NCBI GenBank assembly: GCA_039028895.1
Contig: JBCCHF010000046.1
Coordinates: 1 to 53,379, forward strand
Source: JAHDCJ01 sp039028895
Lineage (GTDB): Bacteria; Bacteroidota; Bacteroidia; Chitinophagales; Saprospiraceae
Direction: 5' to 3'
Length of the DNA: 53,379 bases
Positions within the stretch are counted from its first letter, which is position 1; each line of letters begins with the position of its first letter. A program made the position numbers and the translations under genes. Under the pieces are notes generated by a model, which had not been told where the DNA came from, ran no database searches, and saw only the letters and a list, made by a program, of their open reading frames with translations. Positions 17,229 through 26,424 of this stretch are shown piece after piece.

Positions 17229-18845
17229 ATGAACAACAAATTTGACTATATCATTGTCGGAGCAGGAACTGCAGGCTGTGTGCTTGCCAATCGGCTCTCA
17301 GCAGACGTTGAAAATAGTGTACTGCTGATTGAAGCTGGTGGATCTGACAAAAAACTTTTAATCAAAACCCCAGGGGCTTATCCCCAGAACTTTAAGACAA
17401 ATTACGATTGGGGATTTTGGAGTGAGCCCCAGGAGCATATTGACAACAGGAAAATTTACCTGCCAAGAGGAAAGGTTTTTGGCGGATGCAGTTCGATCAA
17501 TGCCATGGCCTATGTCAGAGGCAATAAAGCGGATTATGATGGATGGGCGGCAATGGGAAATAAAGGATGGAGCTATGAAGAAGTATTACCTTATTTCATC
17601 AAATCAGAGCACAATGATGTAATTGACCAATTGGATGAAGGCTACCATGGCACCAATGGAGAATTAAACGTTACACATAATGAATATTACCGAACGCCAC
17701 TTGCTGAAGCGTTTGTCGAAGCCGGCAAACAGATGGGGTATCCTGAAAACAAGGATTACAACGGAAAAGCGCAAAAAGGTGTAGGATATTTCCAGGTAAA
17801 CATAAAACAAGGTAAACGCCACAGCGCCGCAGTTGCTTTTTTGTATCCTGCTCTAAAAAGATCCAACTTCACGGCTCGCAGGAATTGTCTGGTTACCAAA
17901 GTCATGCTTGAAAATGATGTAGCAAAGGGAGTGGAGTTTTTAGCAGGGAAGAAAACAGAAAAAGCATACGCCAACAAAGCTGTGATCCTTGCTGCTGGCG
18001 CTTTTAATTCGCCTCAAATTCTTATGCTTTCCGGGATTGGAGATCCTGGAAAATTATCAAAGCACGGCATTCAGACTAAGCAAGCACTCCCTGGTGTAGG
18101 CCAAAACCTCCAGGATCATTTGTTTTTCCAGGTTTCTGCGTCAGCATCGAAAAACACAGGAGTTAATCGCTTTCTGCACGGTTTACCGGAAATCGGCGCA
18201 TTATTACAATATCTCTTTACAGGGAAAGGGCCTACCTCCATGGGGCCCCTGGAAGCAGTTATTTTTTCAAATATTGATGGTAAAGATGCCCCTGCTAATT
18301 TTCAATATCACTTTGTGCCTTTTCATGTTGGAAAGGATTACGATTACGATGCTTATGACAAGTCTACTTTTCCAAAGTCAGATGGATTTACGATCCTTCC
18401 ATCTTTACTCCATCCCAAAAGCCGCGGGTATGTCGAGTTAAGATCTGGTGATCCTAAAGCACCTCCGGTTATACAGCCAAATTTCTTTTCAGAAGAAGAA
18501 GATCTTTTGACATTAGTGAAAGGCACCAAGAAAGCGCTTGAATTGATAAATGCCCCTGCATTTGACCCTTACCGGAAAGAAATACTTGCACCTCATGATC
18601 ATTCTTCTGATGAAGCTATAATCAAGCATATCAAAAAGGCTGTAGAAACAATTTATCACCCAGTAGGCACATGCAAGATGGGAGATGATGAAATGGCCGT
18701 GGTAGATAATCAATTGAGAGTTCACGGCATAGAAAATCTGTTTGTAGCTGATGCTTCAATAATGCCTAAAATCGTTACCGGCAACACCAATGCTCCGGTC
18801 AATATGATTGCAGAAAAAGCATCAGATATGATCCTTGCCTTATAA
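17229..18845 (+). CDS. GMC-family FAD oxidoreductase (choline dehydrogenase-like)
   Basis: This FAD-dependent alcohol or sugar dehydrogenase has 538 residues from the ATG at 17229. The longer open frame from 17106 overlaps the neighbouring gene's signal and lacks homology features. The FAD dinucleotide motif VGAGTAGCVLANRLS is at the N-terminus. GMC signature 1 is GGCSSINAMAYVRGNKADYD and signature 2 is GAFNSPQILMLSGIG. The active-site His is in YHPVGTCKMG, and the partner position is Asn in GNTNAPVNM. There is no signal peptide. It converges on the SMP-30 gene of the glycan locus with a 2-bp gap. Choline is possible, but sugar alcohols are equally so; the substrate is unknown. Confidence 0.88.
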   Translation: MNNKFDYIIVGAGTAGCVLANRLSADVENSVLLIEAGGSDKKLLIKTPGAYPQNFKTNYDWGFWSEPQEHIDNRKIYLPRGKVFGGCSSINAMAYVRGNKADYDGWAAMGNKGWSYEEVLPYFIKSEHNDVIDQLDEGYHGTNGELNVTHNEYYRTPLAEAFVEAGKQMGYPENKDYNGKAQKGVGYFQVNIKQGKRHSAAVAFLYPALKRSNFTARRNCLVTKVMLENDVAKGVEFLAGKKTEKAYANKAVILAAGAFNSPQILMLSGIGDPGKLSKHGIQTKQALPGVGQNLQDHLFFQVSASASKNTGVNRFLHGLPEIGALLQYLFTGKGPTSMGPLEAVIFSNIDGKDAPANFQYHFVPFHVGKDYDYDAYDKSTFPKSDGFTILPSLLHPKSRGYVELRSGDPKAPPVIQPNFFSEEEDLLTLVKGTKKALELINAPAFDPYRKEILAPHDHSSDEAIIKHIKKAVETIYHPVGTCKMGDDEMAVVDNQLRVHGIENLFVADASIMPKIVTGNTNAPVNMIAEKASDMILAL

Positions 18846-18847
18846 GT

Positions 18848-19849
18848 TTATTGAGGGTTTGGATTTCCAAAAAAATGGGCAGGCACACCTTTTACTCCGG
18901 GCTTTACCTTGAATACACCACCTGCATATGGCATGGCTTCAAGCTCTTCGTCTGTCATGTCCAATCTTGCTGTGGTAATGTATAGTGTTGACAAATCATC
19001 ATCTCCAAAAGCGCAAGAGGTAACATTGTGTGCTGGGACTTTAATAGTTTGCAACAACTTTCCAGTTTCAGGATCCCATCTGGTAACTGAATTGCCGTTC
19101 CATAAGGCGATCCACAATTTCCCTTCTGCATCAATTGTCATGCCGTCAGGAAAACCCATCGTATCTGGAATGGTGACTACTACCCTCCCATTAGAAATGT
19201 CTCCGGTAGAATTATCATAGTCAAAAGCTTTCACATTGCCATCAGGGGTGTCAATGTAGTACATTGTTTTATGATCTAACGACCAGTTAATTCCATTGGA
19301 AATGGTAATACTGTCCAACATTTTTGTGGTAGTGCCATCGTGATCGATTCTGAAGAGATTAGCAGCGTATTTGATTTGATCAAAATGCATTGAACCTACC
19401 CAGAATCTACCTCCGGGGTCGCACTTTCCATCGTTCATCCTGATACCTGCTGTGTCAGATTCAGGCTGACTGAACTTTGTCATATCGCGGGTCTTTGGAT
19501 TGAGGCGGAATATGCCGGTTCTCAATGCAATTATGATATTGCCATCGATAGCAGGTACGACTGTTCCGATATGCTGACCAACTTCAAACTTTGTTGGTTC
19601 TTTGGCTTTTGTATCCCAGGTAAAAAGTGCATGTCCTTCAATGTCCACCCAATAGAGTTCTCCGGTTTTATGATTCCAGATACTCCCTTCTCCGAGTGCG
19701 TTTTGAATATCATGTACCAATTCTACTGTCATTGAATCTTCACTTTGTGACTCTTTGTTCTCTACATTGGTCGAACCCAGATTATTGCAACTCCAAAAAG
19801 CAATGAGTAAGACAGAAAATATTGTTTGAGTTGGATTTAAGATTTTCAT
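18848..19849 (-). CDS. SMP-30/gluconolactonase-family lipoprotein
   Basis: This is a lipid-anchored six-bladed propeller lactonase of 333 residues. The signal peptide ends in FWSC, with Cys as the lipidated residue (about position 21). Metal-ligand positions of the SMP-30 family are present: Glu in ALGEGSIWN, Asn in RMNDGK, Asn in ISNGINWS with the nearby Asp in YYIDTPDG, and Asp in GFPDGMTID. It would hydrolyse a sugar lactone (gluconolactone or xylonolactone type) outside the cytoplasm. The start ATG overlaps the stop of the GH3 gene by 4 nt, so it belongs to the same transcript and is its last gene. Confidence 0.85.
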   Translation of the reverse strand: MKILNPTQTIFSVLLIAFWSCNNLGSTNVENKESQSEDSMTVELVHDIQNALGEGSIWNHKTGELYWVDIEGHALFTWDTKAKEPTKFEVGQHIGTVVPAIDGNIIIALRTGIFRLNPKTRDMTKFSQPESDTAGIRMNDGKCDPGGRFWVGSMHFDQIKYAANLFRIDHDGTTTKMLDSITISNGINWSLDHKTMYYIDTPDGNVKAFDYDNSTGDISNGRVVVTIPDTMGFPDGMTIDAEGKLWIALWNGNSVTRWDPETGKLLQTIKVPAHNVTSCAFGDDDLSTLYITTARLDMTDEELEAMPYAGGVFKVKPGVKGVPAHFFGNPNPQ

Positions 19850-22032
19850 TTTAGTTCAAATTCTGATGATTCAAATTGGGCACCACCTAGTTCTGCAACT
19901 CTGGCAGAAGGAGATGCGCCACCAACGAAAACTCTAAAAAAGCCCTTTTCCAGTTCTTTTTCTCCTTTTTCATTGACAATCTTTAAATCTTCAACACTCA
20001 ATTGAAAAACAACCTCCTTTGTTTCTCCTTGTTTGATATTGATTTTTTGGAATCTTTTTAGCGCATATTTCGGAAGGTCAACAGAACTTTCCAGATCACT
20101 GATGTACAACTGAACCACCTCCTGACCTTCCCTGGAACCATTATTGGCCACTAAGACTGAAACTTCCAGATTTTCAGAACCACTGACTTGTTCCTTACTC
20201 AATTTTAGGTCACTATACTCAAAATCAGTATAGCTCAATCCAAACCCAAATGGGAATAGCGGAGCCTTTTCAGTATAACGATAAGTACGACCTTCCATGG
20301 CATAATCTTCGTATGGTGGAAGATCTTCAATGGCATATGGAACCGTGATCGGTAATTTTCCCGAAGGGGTTACATCACCAAACAAGATATCCGCTGCTGC
20401 TCTGCCTCCTTGTTCACCTGGATACCATGCATAGATCAGGGCATCAGCCATTTCGTAAATTTCCGGGCAGGCAATTGCAGAGCCTGAAGTGATCACGACG
20501 ACAAGATTCCTGGCTTTACTTCTTATAAGCTTTAAAAAGTCAATCTGACTTTGCGGTAATCGAATATCCATCCTGTCACCTTTGGTTGGTGAGGCAATGG
20601 ACTCTCCTTCTTCTCCTTCAATTAACTGTGAAATGCCAACAAAGGCTATTGTAACATCTGTTATTTCAGCATATTGAGAAAACCAGTCAATCGGGTTAAT
20701 ATTTTTTCTATCCAAAAGAGCAGATTGGCTATACCGAATCTTAGTAGAATGGCTGACTGCACCTGTCACGCCTTCAAGGAATGTAGCCATGTCTTCACTT
20801 ACGCCGTAATAATTGGCCAAGAGGGCTTGTGCATGAGTCGCCATTGGACCACAAACATAAATAGAAGATAAATCCTTTTGCAGTGGGAGCAAGTTGTTTT
20901 TATTTTTAAGCAGCACCATAGATTCTGTAGCTACTTTTCGTGACAAGTTTACGTGGTCCCGATGTCGAATCATGTCGGTACCTATTGTATCAAATGGGAC
21001 TGATCCGGGTGGGTCAAAAAGTCCAAGCCGGAATCTTGTAGGTAGCAATTCCTTAAGATTTCGATCTACTTCGTCTTCTGTTGTCAATCCTTGATCGATA
21101 GCTACAGACAAACTTGGATAGGTGCTTCCACAATTAAGATTACACCCATGGTTTAAAGCCAGGGCAGCCGCTTCTTCAGGGGTTTCTACCAGTTTATGAC
21201 CGTTGTAAAAATCAACAAGTGCCCAACAATCCGAGACGAAATAGCCATTAAATTCCCATTGTTTTCTAAGGATATCTCGCATTAAATAAGGATGTGCACA
21301 ACAGGGATCACCATTGGTCAGGTTATAAGCACCCATAACTCCTTCTACTTTTGCTTCGATTACCAAAGCTTCAAATGCAGGGAGGTAGGTTTCCCACAAA
21401 TCTTTTTGAGAGACTACAGCATCAAATTCATGGCGTGTGGCTTCAGGGCCATTGTGCACTGCAAAGTGTTTTGCACAACCAGCTGCCTGCACATATTTCG
21501 GGTGATCACCTTGTAATCCTTTGACAAAAGAAACTCCGATCCTCGAGGTAAGGTAAGGGTCTTCTCCATAGGTCTCCTGTCCCCTTCCCCATCTTGGATC
21601 TCGAAAGATATTGATGTTGGGCGTCCAAAATGTCAATCCCTGGTATCTCCCCCTATAGCCTTGGGATGAAAAACTATTATACTTAGCCCTGGCTTCAGTT
21701 GAAATCACCCTTGCTACCTTATGAACAAGATCAGTGTCAAAAGTAGCTGCCATGCCAATAGCTTGTGGGAATACGGTTGCCCTCCCGTTTCTGGCTACAC
21801 CGTGCAGGCATTCGTTCCACCAGTTATATTCGGGAATATCGAGCCTGGGAATAGCATCTGCAGTATACATCAACTGTCCCAATTTTTCTTCCAGTGTCAT
21901 TCTTGAAATGAGGTCTTCAACTCGTTCTTCTAATGGAAGGTCAGGATTCTGAAACGGGAATTGCCTTTCCTGGCCGAGAGCCATAAACGTCAGCAGAATG
22001 AATACTTTGGATAGAAGATATTTGATTGGCAT
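19846..22032 (-). CDS. Glycoside hydrolase family 3 beta-xylosidase/glucosidase
   Basis: This exo-acting glycosidase has 728 residues. A signal peptide (hydrophobic residues 5-18, then GQERQ) sends it to the periplasm or beyond. The GH3 N-terminal barrel has the substrate-binding YNWWNECLHGVAR motif and GQETYGEDP, typical of plant- and Bacteroides-type beta-xylosidases, with nucleophile Asp268 in FVSDCWAL. The GH3 C-terminal sandwich (about 360-590) and fibronectin-III-like domain (about 650-720) follow. Neighbours (GH43, xylose isomerase) favour xylosidase activity over glucosidase. It overlaps the SMP-30 gene by 4 nt and follows the GH26-like gene by 35 bp. Confidence 0.92.
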   Translation of the reverse strand: MPIKYLLSKVFILLTFMALGQERQFPFQNPDLPLEERVEDLISRMTLEEKLGQLMYTADAIPRLDIPEYNWWNECLHGVARNGRATVFPQAIGMAATFDTDLVHKVARVISTEARAKYNSFSSQGYRGRYQGLTFWTPNINIFRDPRWGRGQETYGEDPYLTSRIGVSFVKGLQGDHPKYVQAAGCAKHFAVHNGPEATRHEFDAVVSQKDLWETYLPAFEALVIEAKVEGVMGAYNLTNGDPCCAHPYLMRDILRKQWEFNGYFVSDCWALVDFYNGHKLVETPEEAAALALNHGCNLNCGSTYPSLSVAIDQGLTTEDEVDRNLKELLPTRFRLGLFDPPGSVPFDTIGTDMIRHRDHVNLSRKVATESMVLLKNKNNLLPLQKDLSSIYVCGPMATHAQALLANYYGVSEDMATFLEGVTGAVSHSTKIRYSQSALLDRKNINPIDWFSQYAEITDVTIAFVGISQLIEGEEGESIASPTKGDRMDIRLPQSQIDFLKLIRSKARNLVVVITSGSAIACPEIYEMADALIYAWYPGEQGGRAAADILFGDVTPSGKLPITVPYAIEDLPPYEDYAMEGRTYRYTEKAPLFPFGFGLSYTDFEYSDLKLSKEQVSGSENLEVSVLVANNGSREGQEVVQLYISDLESSVDLPKYALKRFQKINIKQGETKEVVFQLSVEDLKIVNEKGEKELEKGFFRVFVGGASPSARVAELGGAQFESSEFELK

Positions 22033-22067
22033 TGGCTAGGGGTTCAGAGTTAATTATTCAGGATTGT

Positions 22068-23192
22068 TTATTTCGAGTTATTGTAAAGATAATCGAACAA
22101 ACCTGGTGAAGATTTCAAGTATTTTTCTTTTGAGGTTTCTGTTCTCCATTTATTGGCGATTTCCTCATTGAGGTGAAGTCTGGCATCGATGTCCTGAAAG
22201 GTTGGGTTTTCTTTCCACATTGGTCTTGATTTCCAGTTGGCGTTGATATAACTAATCGCTTTTACGACATCAGGATTATCATCAATCGTTTTGAAAAAAG
22301 GGACGAACCATTCGTCCCAGGCCTCTTTTGCCTGTCCTTCATTTGACAAATCAGTGGGTTTAGTTTTTCCGTTGGTTGTGATCGTCTCTGTGCCTAGTGT
22401 CGGAGTTGCTTCAGCAATGAATACAGGTTTGCCTTTTTTCCTGGCAAACTCAATCATATTGACTTCTTCCCATCGTGCGAAATGAGAGTGACCGCACCAA
22501 TCTACATATTCATCTCCCGGATACCAGGCTTCAAGATGATCCATGGGTTCTTCCCAGCCGTGAGACTGCCAGACATAGGCTATATTATCAATCCCCATCT
22601 CATCATACATATCCTTCATTCTGCGATAAGCAGCGATAAATGCTTTGCGATCATAGCCGTTCCAGCTTCCGCCAAATTCATAGCCGATTCTTAAAAAAAC
22701 AGGTCTTGGACTCAGGCTTTGAATCCATTCACCTAATTGAATGACAAGCGAGTCATGCTCTCCTGCAGCAAGCGCTTTGTCATGATTAAAAAACTCAAAA
22801 CCAATAGCAAGAGCTGAATGTTTGAAATCTTCATCAGCCACCTGGAGGCTCATATTACTGTTACCATCACCCCAATCATCAGTGCTGAACACTCCACATA
22901 GTCCGGTAATTTTGAATCCAAAGCTTTCGTCACCGGGCCTGATTTTGGTATACATTGTAAATCCACCTGGTGTATCAAAATGATCGTAATAGCCATCGTT
23001 ATACTCCTCAAGTCCCCCAACAGCATCTAGCTCCTGACCAACAAAAAGAATCACCTCACCATCTGCTGGTTCAAACTTGGCCCTTTTCTTCTCTTGAGGA
23101 GTTTCGGCTGGAGCCTCAGGCACCTCATTAGTAATTTCTGATTTACAGGAAAAAATTAAAAAAATCAATAAAAAAAAGGTCAGGTTTTTCAT
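22068..23192 (-). CDS. GH26-like lipoprotein glycosidase (copy 1)
   Basis: This is probably a clan GH-A TIM-barrel endo-glycosidase near family GH26, of 374 residues. The ATG at 23192 is chosen because it gives a lipoprotein signal with lipobox IFSC (Cys16); the frame stays open upstream into the GH43 gene. Candidate acid/base Glu172 is in FLRIGYEFGGSWNGY and nucleophile Glu261 in KPVFIAEATP, with YVWQSHGWEEP and WYPGDEYVDWCG between, the GH26 pattern. A paralogue lies at 34243-35358. GH26 includes beta-mannanases, beta-1,3-xylanases and mixed-linkage glucanases; which applies is not decided by sequence reading. Confidence 0.78.
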   Translation of the reverse strand: MKNLTFFLLIFLIFSCKSEITNEVPEAPAETPQEKKRAKFEPADGEVILFVGQELDAVGGLEEYNDGYYDHFDTPGGFTMYTKIRPGDESFGFKITGLCGVFSTDDWGDGNSNMSLQVADEDFKHSALAIGFEFFNHDKALAAGEHDSLVIQLGEWIQSLSPRPVFLRIGYEFGGSWNGYDRKAFIAAYRRMKDMYDEMGIDNIAYVWQSHGWEEPMDHLEAWYPGDEYVDWCGHSHFARWEEVNMIEFARKKGKPVFIAEATPTLGTETITTNGKTKPTDLSNEGQAKEAWDEWFVPFFKTIDDNPDVVKAISYINANWKSRPMWKENPTFQDIDARLHLNEEIANKWRTETSKEKYLKSSPGLFDYLYNNSK

Positions 23193-23223
23193 AATTGAAA
23201 TATTAAATCTGAAAAAATTTGAA

Positions 23224-24825
23224 TTAATGGTTTTCCAGTTCGGCATACTCAAACCAGTCAAAATCCGCATGTAGTTTTCTTCCGGTCAGATCCTGGCAGC
23301 AGAGGCCTACAAATGCTCCTGTAAAGGCTGGTCTATAACGGTCCGACCCGGTACAAACATAATCGTCTGACAAAATACTGCCGTCAAGTACAGGCCCAAC
23401 TGGTGTCCATGAATCATTTGTGGTTTTGTAATAAAACCGGAGGTCCGCATTTTCGAAATGCACCTTCAAAAACACCTGTTTTGATCCGGAGATATTCACA
23501 GGTTCTTTCAGGGGTTCTGAGGTATTGAAATTATCGCAGGCAATGATGTTTAGAAACTTACCACCTTTGTCTCCATCTCCACACACAACCAGGTAATACC
23601 AATGGCTGGTATTGTAATAGCAAACCAAACCCGCCATTTGCTGGAAATTATTAGGTTCAAATTCAAGACAGGTGGAGGCTTCAATGTTAAAATGCTGTAT
23701 TCTTCTGGCAATCAGACTTTGATAATGAAAAGAACTGAGTGATTCTCTTCCGTAAAGGCGCAGAAAACCATTTCTGTCTGTAAGGCTGAGCCACTCTCTT
23801 GAAATTGGGCATCTTAATGATTGGAAATTAAGATCCAGTTTTCCCTGATCGAAATTAATTCTGGTCGGAATTGCATCTAATCCCTTTTCTTCAGGATATG
23901 GAGAATTGACTTCAATTTGAGGATTTTTACTGCCAGAGATCGGATAAGGCCATTCGTTTTTCCATTCCAATTTTTCAATGGCTGTTTCTCTGCCAAGCGT
24001 GCATCTGCCTAATTCGCTTAGTGGCCTTCCGACAAGAAAAACCGCATACCAATCTCCATTTTCTGTCTCTACCAAATCGGCATGACCGGCTTTTTGTAGA
24101 GGATGGCCAGGATTATCCCTTGAAGTGATAAATGGGTTATCAGGATGTAATTCATAAGGACCAGTAATGTCTTTAGAACGAGCAATACTAACTGCATGGC
24201 CGTATTCTGTTCCTCCTTCAGCCGTTATCACATAATAATAACCATTCAATTTGTAAATATGGGGTGCTTCAGTAATCCCAAGTTCTGATCCTTCAAAAAT
24301 GTGATGTACTGGCCCACTCAACTTTTGTTTAACAGGATCATATTCCTGAAGAATGATACCGCCGAAAAATTTTCCTTTACGGTGATCAACAATCATACTG
24401 GTAAACCACTTTCTGCCATTATTATCATGGAATAATGACCCGTCAAATCCTGATGATGATAAATAAATTGGATCTGACCAATCTCCCAAAATATCCTTGG
24501 TCGTAACCAAATAGTTGGGGGTATCCTTCCACACCCCATCGAAAGAACGGACATTGGAATAAACCAGGTAAAAAGTACCATCATCATAGGTCAGGCATGG
24601 AGCCCAAACGCCACATGAATCAGGATTACCAATCATATTGAGCTGAGCAATCCTGTTTAAAGGCCGATTCACCAACCTCCAGTTAACAAGATCCCTGGAA
24701 TGATGAATTTGAACCCCTGGAAACCATTCAAATGTGGAAGTGGCAATATAGTAATCTTGCCTCACCCTGATTATTGAAGGATCGGGATTAAATCCTTTGA
24801 GAATTGGATTTTTTATTACACTCAC
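23224..24825 (-). CDS. xynB: Glycoside hydrolase family 43 beta-xylosidase (cytoplasmic)
   Basis: This 533-residue protein has a five-bladed propeller followed by a C-terminal beta-sandwich (about 330-525), the architecture of GH43 subfamily 11 xylosidases such as Selenomonas SXA. The triad can be placed: Asp15 (GFNPDPS), Asp128 (SGFDGSLF) and Glu186 (GITEAPHIYK), almost exactly the SXA positions. No signal peptide is seen, so it cleaves imported xylo-oligosaccharides in the cytoplasm. The start is a GTG whose GTGA overlaps the stop of the MFS gene, indicating translational coupling of importer and enzyme. It may also act on arabinofuranosides. Confidence 0.92.
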   Translation of the reverse strand: MSVIKNPILKGFNPDPSIIRVRQDYYIATSTFEWFPGVQIHHSRDLVNWRLVNRPLNRIAQLNMIGNPDSCGVWAPCLTYDDGTFYLVYSNVRSFDGVWKDTPNYLVTTKDILGDWSDPIYLSSSGFDGSLFHDNNGRKWFTSMIVDHRKGKFFGGIILQEYDPVKQKLSGPVHHIFEGSELGITEAPHIYKLNGYYYVITAEGGTEYGHAVSIARSKDITGPYELHPDNPFITSRDNPGHPLQKAGHADLVETENGDWYAVFLVGRPLSELGRCTLGRETAIEKLEWKNEWPYPISGSKNPQIEVNSPYPEEKGLDAIPTRINFDQGKLDLNFQSLRCPISREWLSLTDRNGFLRLYGRESLSSFHYQSLIARRIQHFNIEASTCLEFEPNNFQQMAGLVCYYNTSHWYYLVVCGDGDKGGKFLNIIACDNFNTSEPLKEPVNISGSKQVFLKVHFENADLRFYYKTTNDSWTPVGPVLDGSILSDDYVCTGSDRYRPAFTGAFVGLCCQDLTGRKLHADFDWFEYAELENH

Positions 24826-26375
24826 GTTGTTACAAATTCTTTTTCTATCTCCTCAAGGGATTTGCCTTTGGTTTCTGGTAGCATTTTCAAAATCAAGAAG
24901 AATCCAATTACTGCGAAAATACCGAAGATAGCATACGACATAGCATTTCCGAGGTTGGACAACTCCCAAGGGAAGACCAATTGCACCAGGAAACTTACCG
25001 CGGAATTAATAAAAGCGACAAATGAGATAGCTAATCCTCGAATCCAGTTTGGGAAAATTTCTGAAAGGAGCACCCACATGACCGGACCTAACGAGACAGC
25101 AAATGAGGCCACAAATCCCAGTATTCCGATAAGGACTAAGATAGGATTCATTTTGATGGAGTTCTTTATCAGATCGGATTCGATTTTGGCATAATCGCTT
25201 GTTCCAATCGCTTGTTTCATGGTTTTTTTAAAATCCAGGTCATTATTAAACACCTGGTCTACATATGGCATTAGTTTATCCTTGTCTCCCAACTTTTCGA
25301 TTTTGGCAAGTCCATCAGCGGAGAGTTGGTAAGTCGCCTGATTAAAGCCATATGAAGTAAGAAACATACTGATGGCTACGCCTGCAATCCCCAACAATAG
25401 CAATGGTTTTCTGCCTAGTCTATCGATTAATAACATGGCAATTATGGTAAACACAACATTAATGATGCCCACCCAAACAGCCTGGGCAAACGCGGCATTT
25501 TTTCCTACCCCGGATTGCTCAAAGATAGTGGTGGCATAAAAGTAAATAGCGTTGACCCCGGTAATTTGCTGCAATACACCTATAATTACCCCAACTACCA
25601 AAACTAATCTGAGGGCTGGTTTAAACAACTCTTTAAAAGGCACCTTTTCGGTCACTTTCTCTAGACTGTCCTTAATCTCGGCGAATTCAACTTTTGCCAA
25701 TTCGGCTCCATGAATGCGTTCGAGTATACTTGAACCTTCATCATCTTTTTTATGCATTAAAAGCCATCTAGGGCTTTCTGGGACAAATATCATTGTAACA
25801 AAAAACAAGATGGCTGGAATGGCTTCGACGGCTAACATCCACCTCCAAACGTTTTCAGCTATTCCCCAACTTTGTACCCAGGCAGCATCAGAATCAACAA
25901 GTCCAAGTAAGAAGTAATTACTGAAATATGCTGCCGAAAATCCGAGAACGATATTAAGCTGTTGAATAGAAACCATTTTTCCCCTGTTTCTGGCAGGGGT
26001 GGTTTCGGCGATATACATTGGCGCCAATACAAGTGCTGCTCCAACGGCCAATCCTCCCAGCATTCTAGCCAAGACCAAAATCGTAAATGAAGGTGCCATG
26101 GCCGATAATATTGCGGATAACGCATAGAAAAGACCTACTACCAGCAATATCGGTTTTCGCCCCACTTTATCACTTAAAGGTCCCGAAATGGCCATTGCAA
26201 TTCCAGCTGCAAGTGACAAGGAAGATACCGCCCAACCCAATTGAATATCATTGAGATCAAATTCGGGGACAATAAAACCGGTCACCCCGGAAATCACAGC
26301 AGCATCAAAGCCGAAAAGGAATCCGCCAAGAGACACAGCCATGGCGATTAGAATGTTATACCGGGTGTTATTCAT
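24822..26375 (-). CDS. MFS sugar porter (XylE-like)
   Basis: This 517-residue, 12-helix sugar:proton symporter is of the major facilitator sugar-porter family. Signatures are GPLSDKVGRKP after helix 2, PESPRWLLM after helix 6, QQITGVNAIYFYA in helix 7, DRLGRKPLLL after helix 8 and PETKGKSLEEIE at the end. An insertion of about 80 residues (about 330-410) between helices 8/9 and the next transmembrane block makes it longer than E. coli XylE. QQITG and the xylose gene context suggest D-xylose or a pentose. Its stop overlaps the GH43 start, and it lies 49 bp after the SSS symporter gene. Confidence 0.9.
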   Translation of the reverse strand: MNNTRYNILIAMAVSLGGFLFGFDAAVISGVTGFIVPEFDLNDIQLGWAVSSLSLAAGIAMAISGPLSDKVGRKPILLVVGLFYALSAILSAMAPSFTILVLARMLGGLAVGAALVLAPMYIAETTPARNRGKMVSIQQLNIVLGFSAAYFSNYFLLGLVDSDAAWVQSWGIAENVWRWMLAVEAIPAILFFVTMIFVPESPRWLLMHKKDDEGSSILERIHGAELAKVEFAEIKDSLEKVTEKVPFKELFKPALRLVLVVGVIIGVLQQITGVNAIYFYATTIFEQSGVGKNAAFAQAVWVGIINVVFTIIAMLLIDRLGRKPLLLLGIAGVAISMFLTSYGFNQATYQLSADGLAKIEKLGDKDKLMPYVDQVFNNDLDFKKTMKQAIGTSDYAKIESDLIKNSIKMNPILVLIGILGFVASFAVSLGPVMWVLLSEIFPNWIRGLAISFVAFINSAVSFLVQLVFPWELSNLGNAMSYAIFGIFAVIGFFLILKMLPETKGKSLEEIEKEFVTT

Positions 26376-26424
26376 ACTTTTGTATTTTTTATATCATGAC
26401 ATTTCCTTAATCACTTTGCTTTCA

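Noticed and set aside
23193..23270. 26-residue N-terminal extension of GH26-like copy 1
   Set aside because: It overlaps the GH43 coding end and would hide a perfect lipoprotein signal that begins at 23192.
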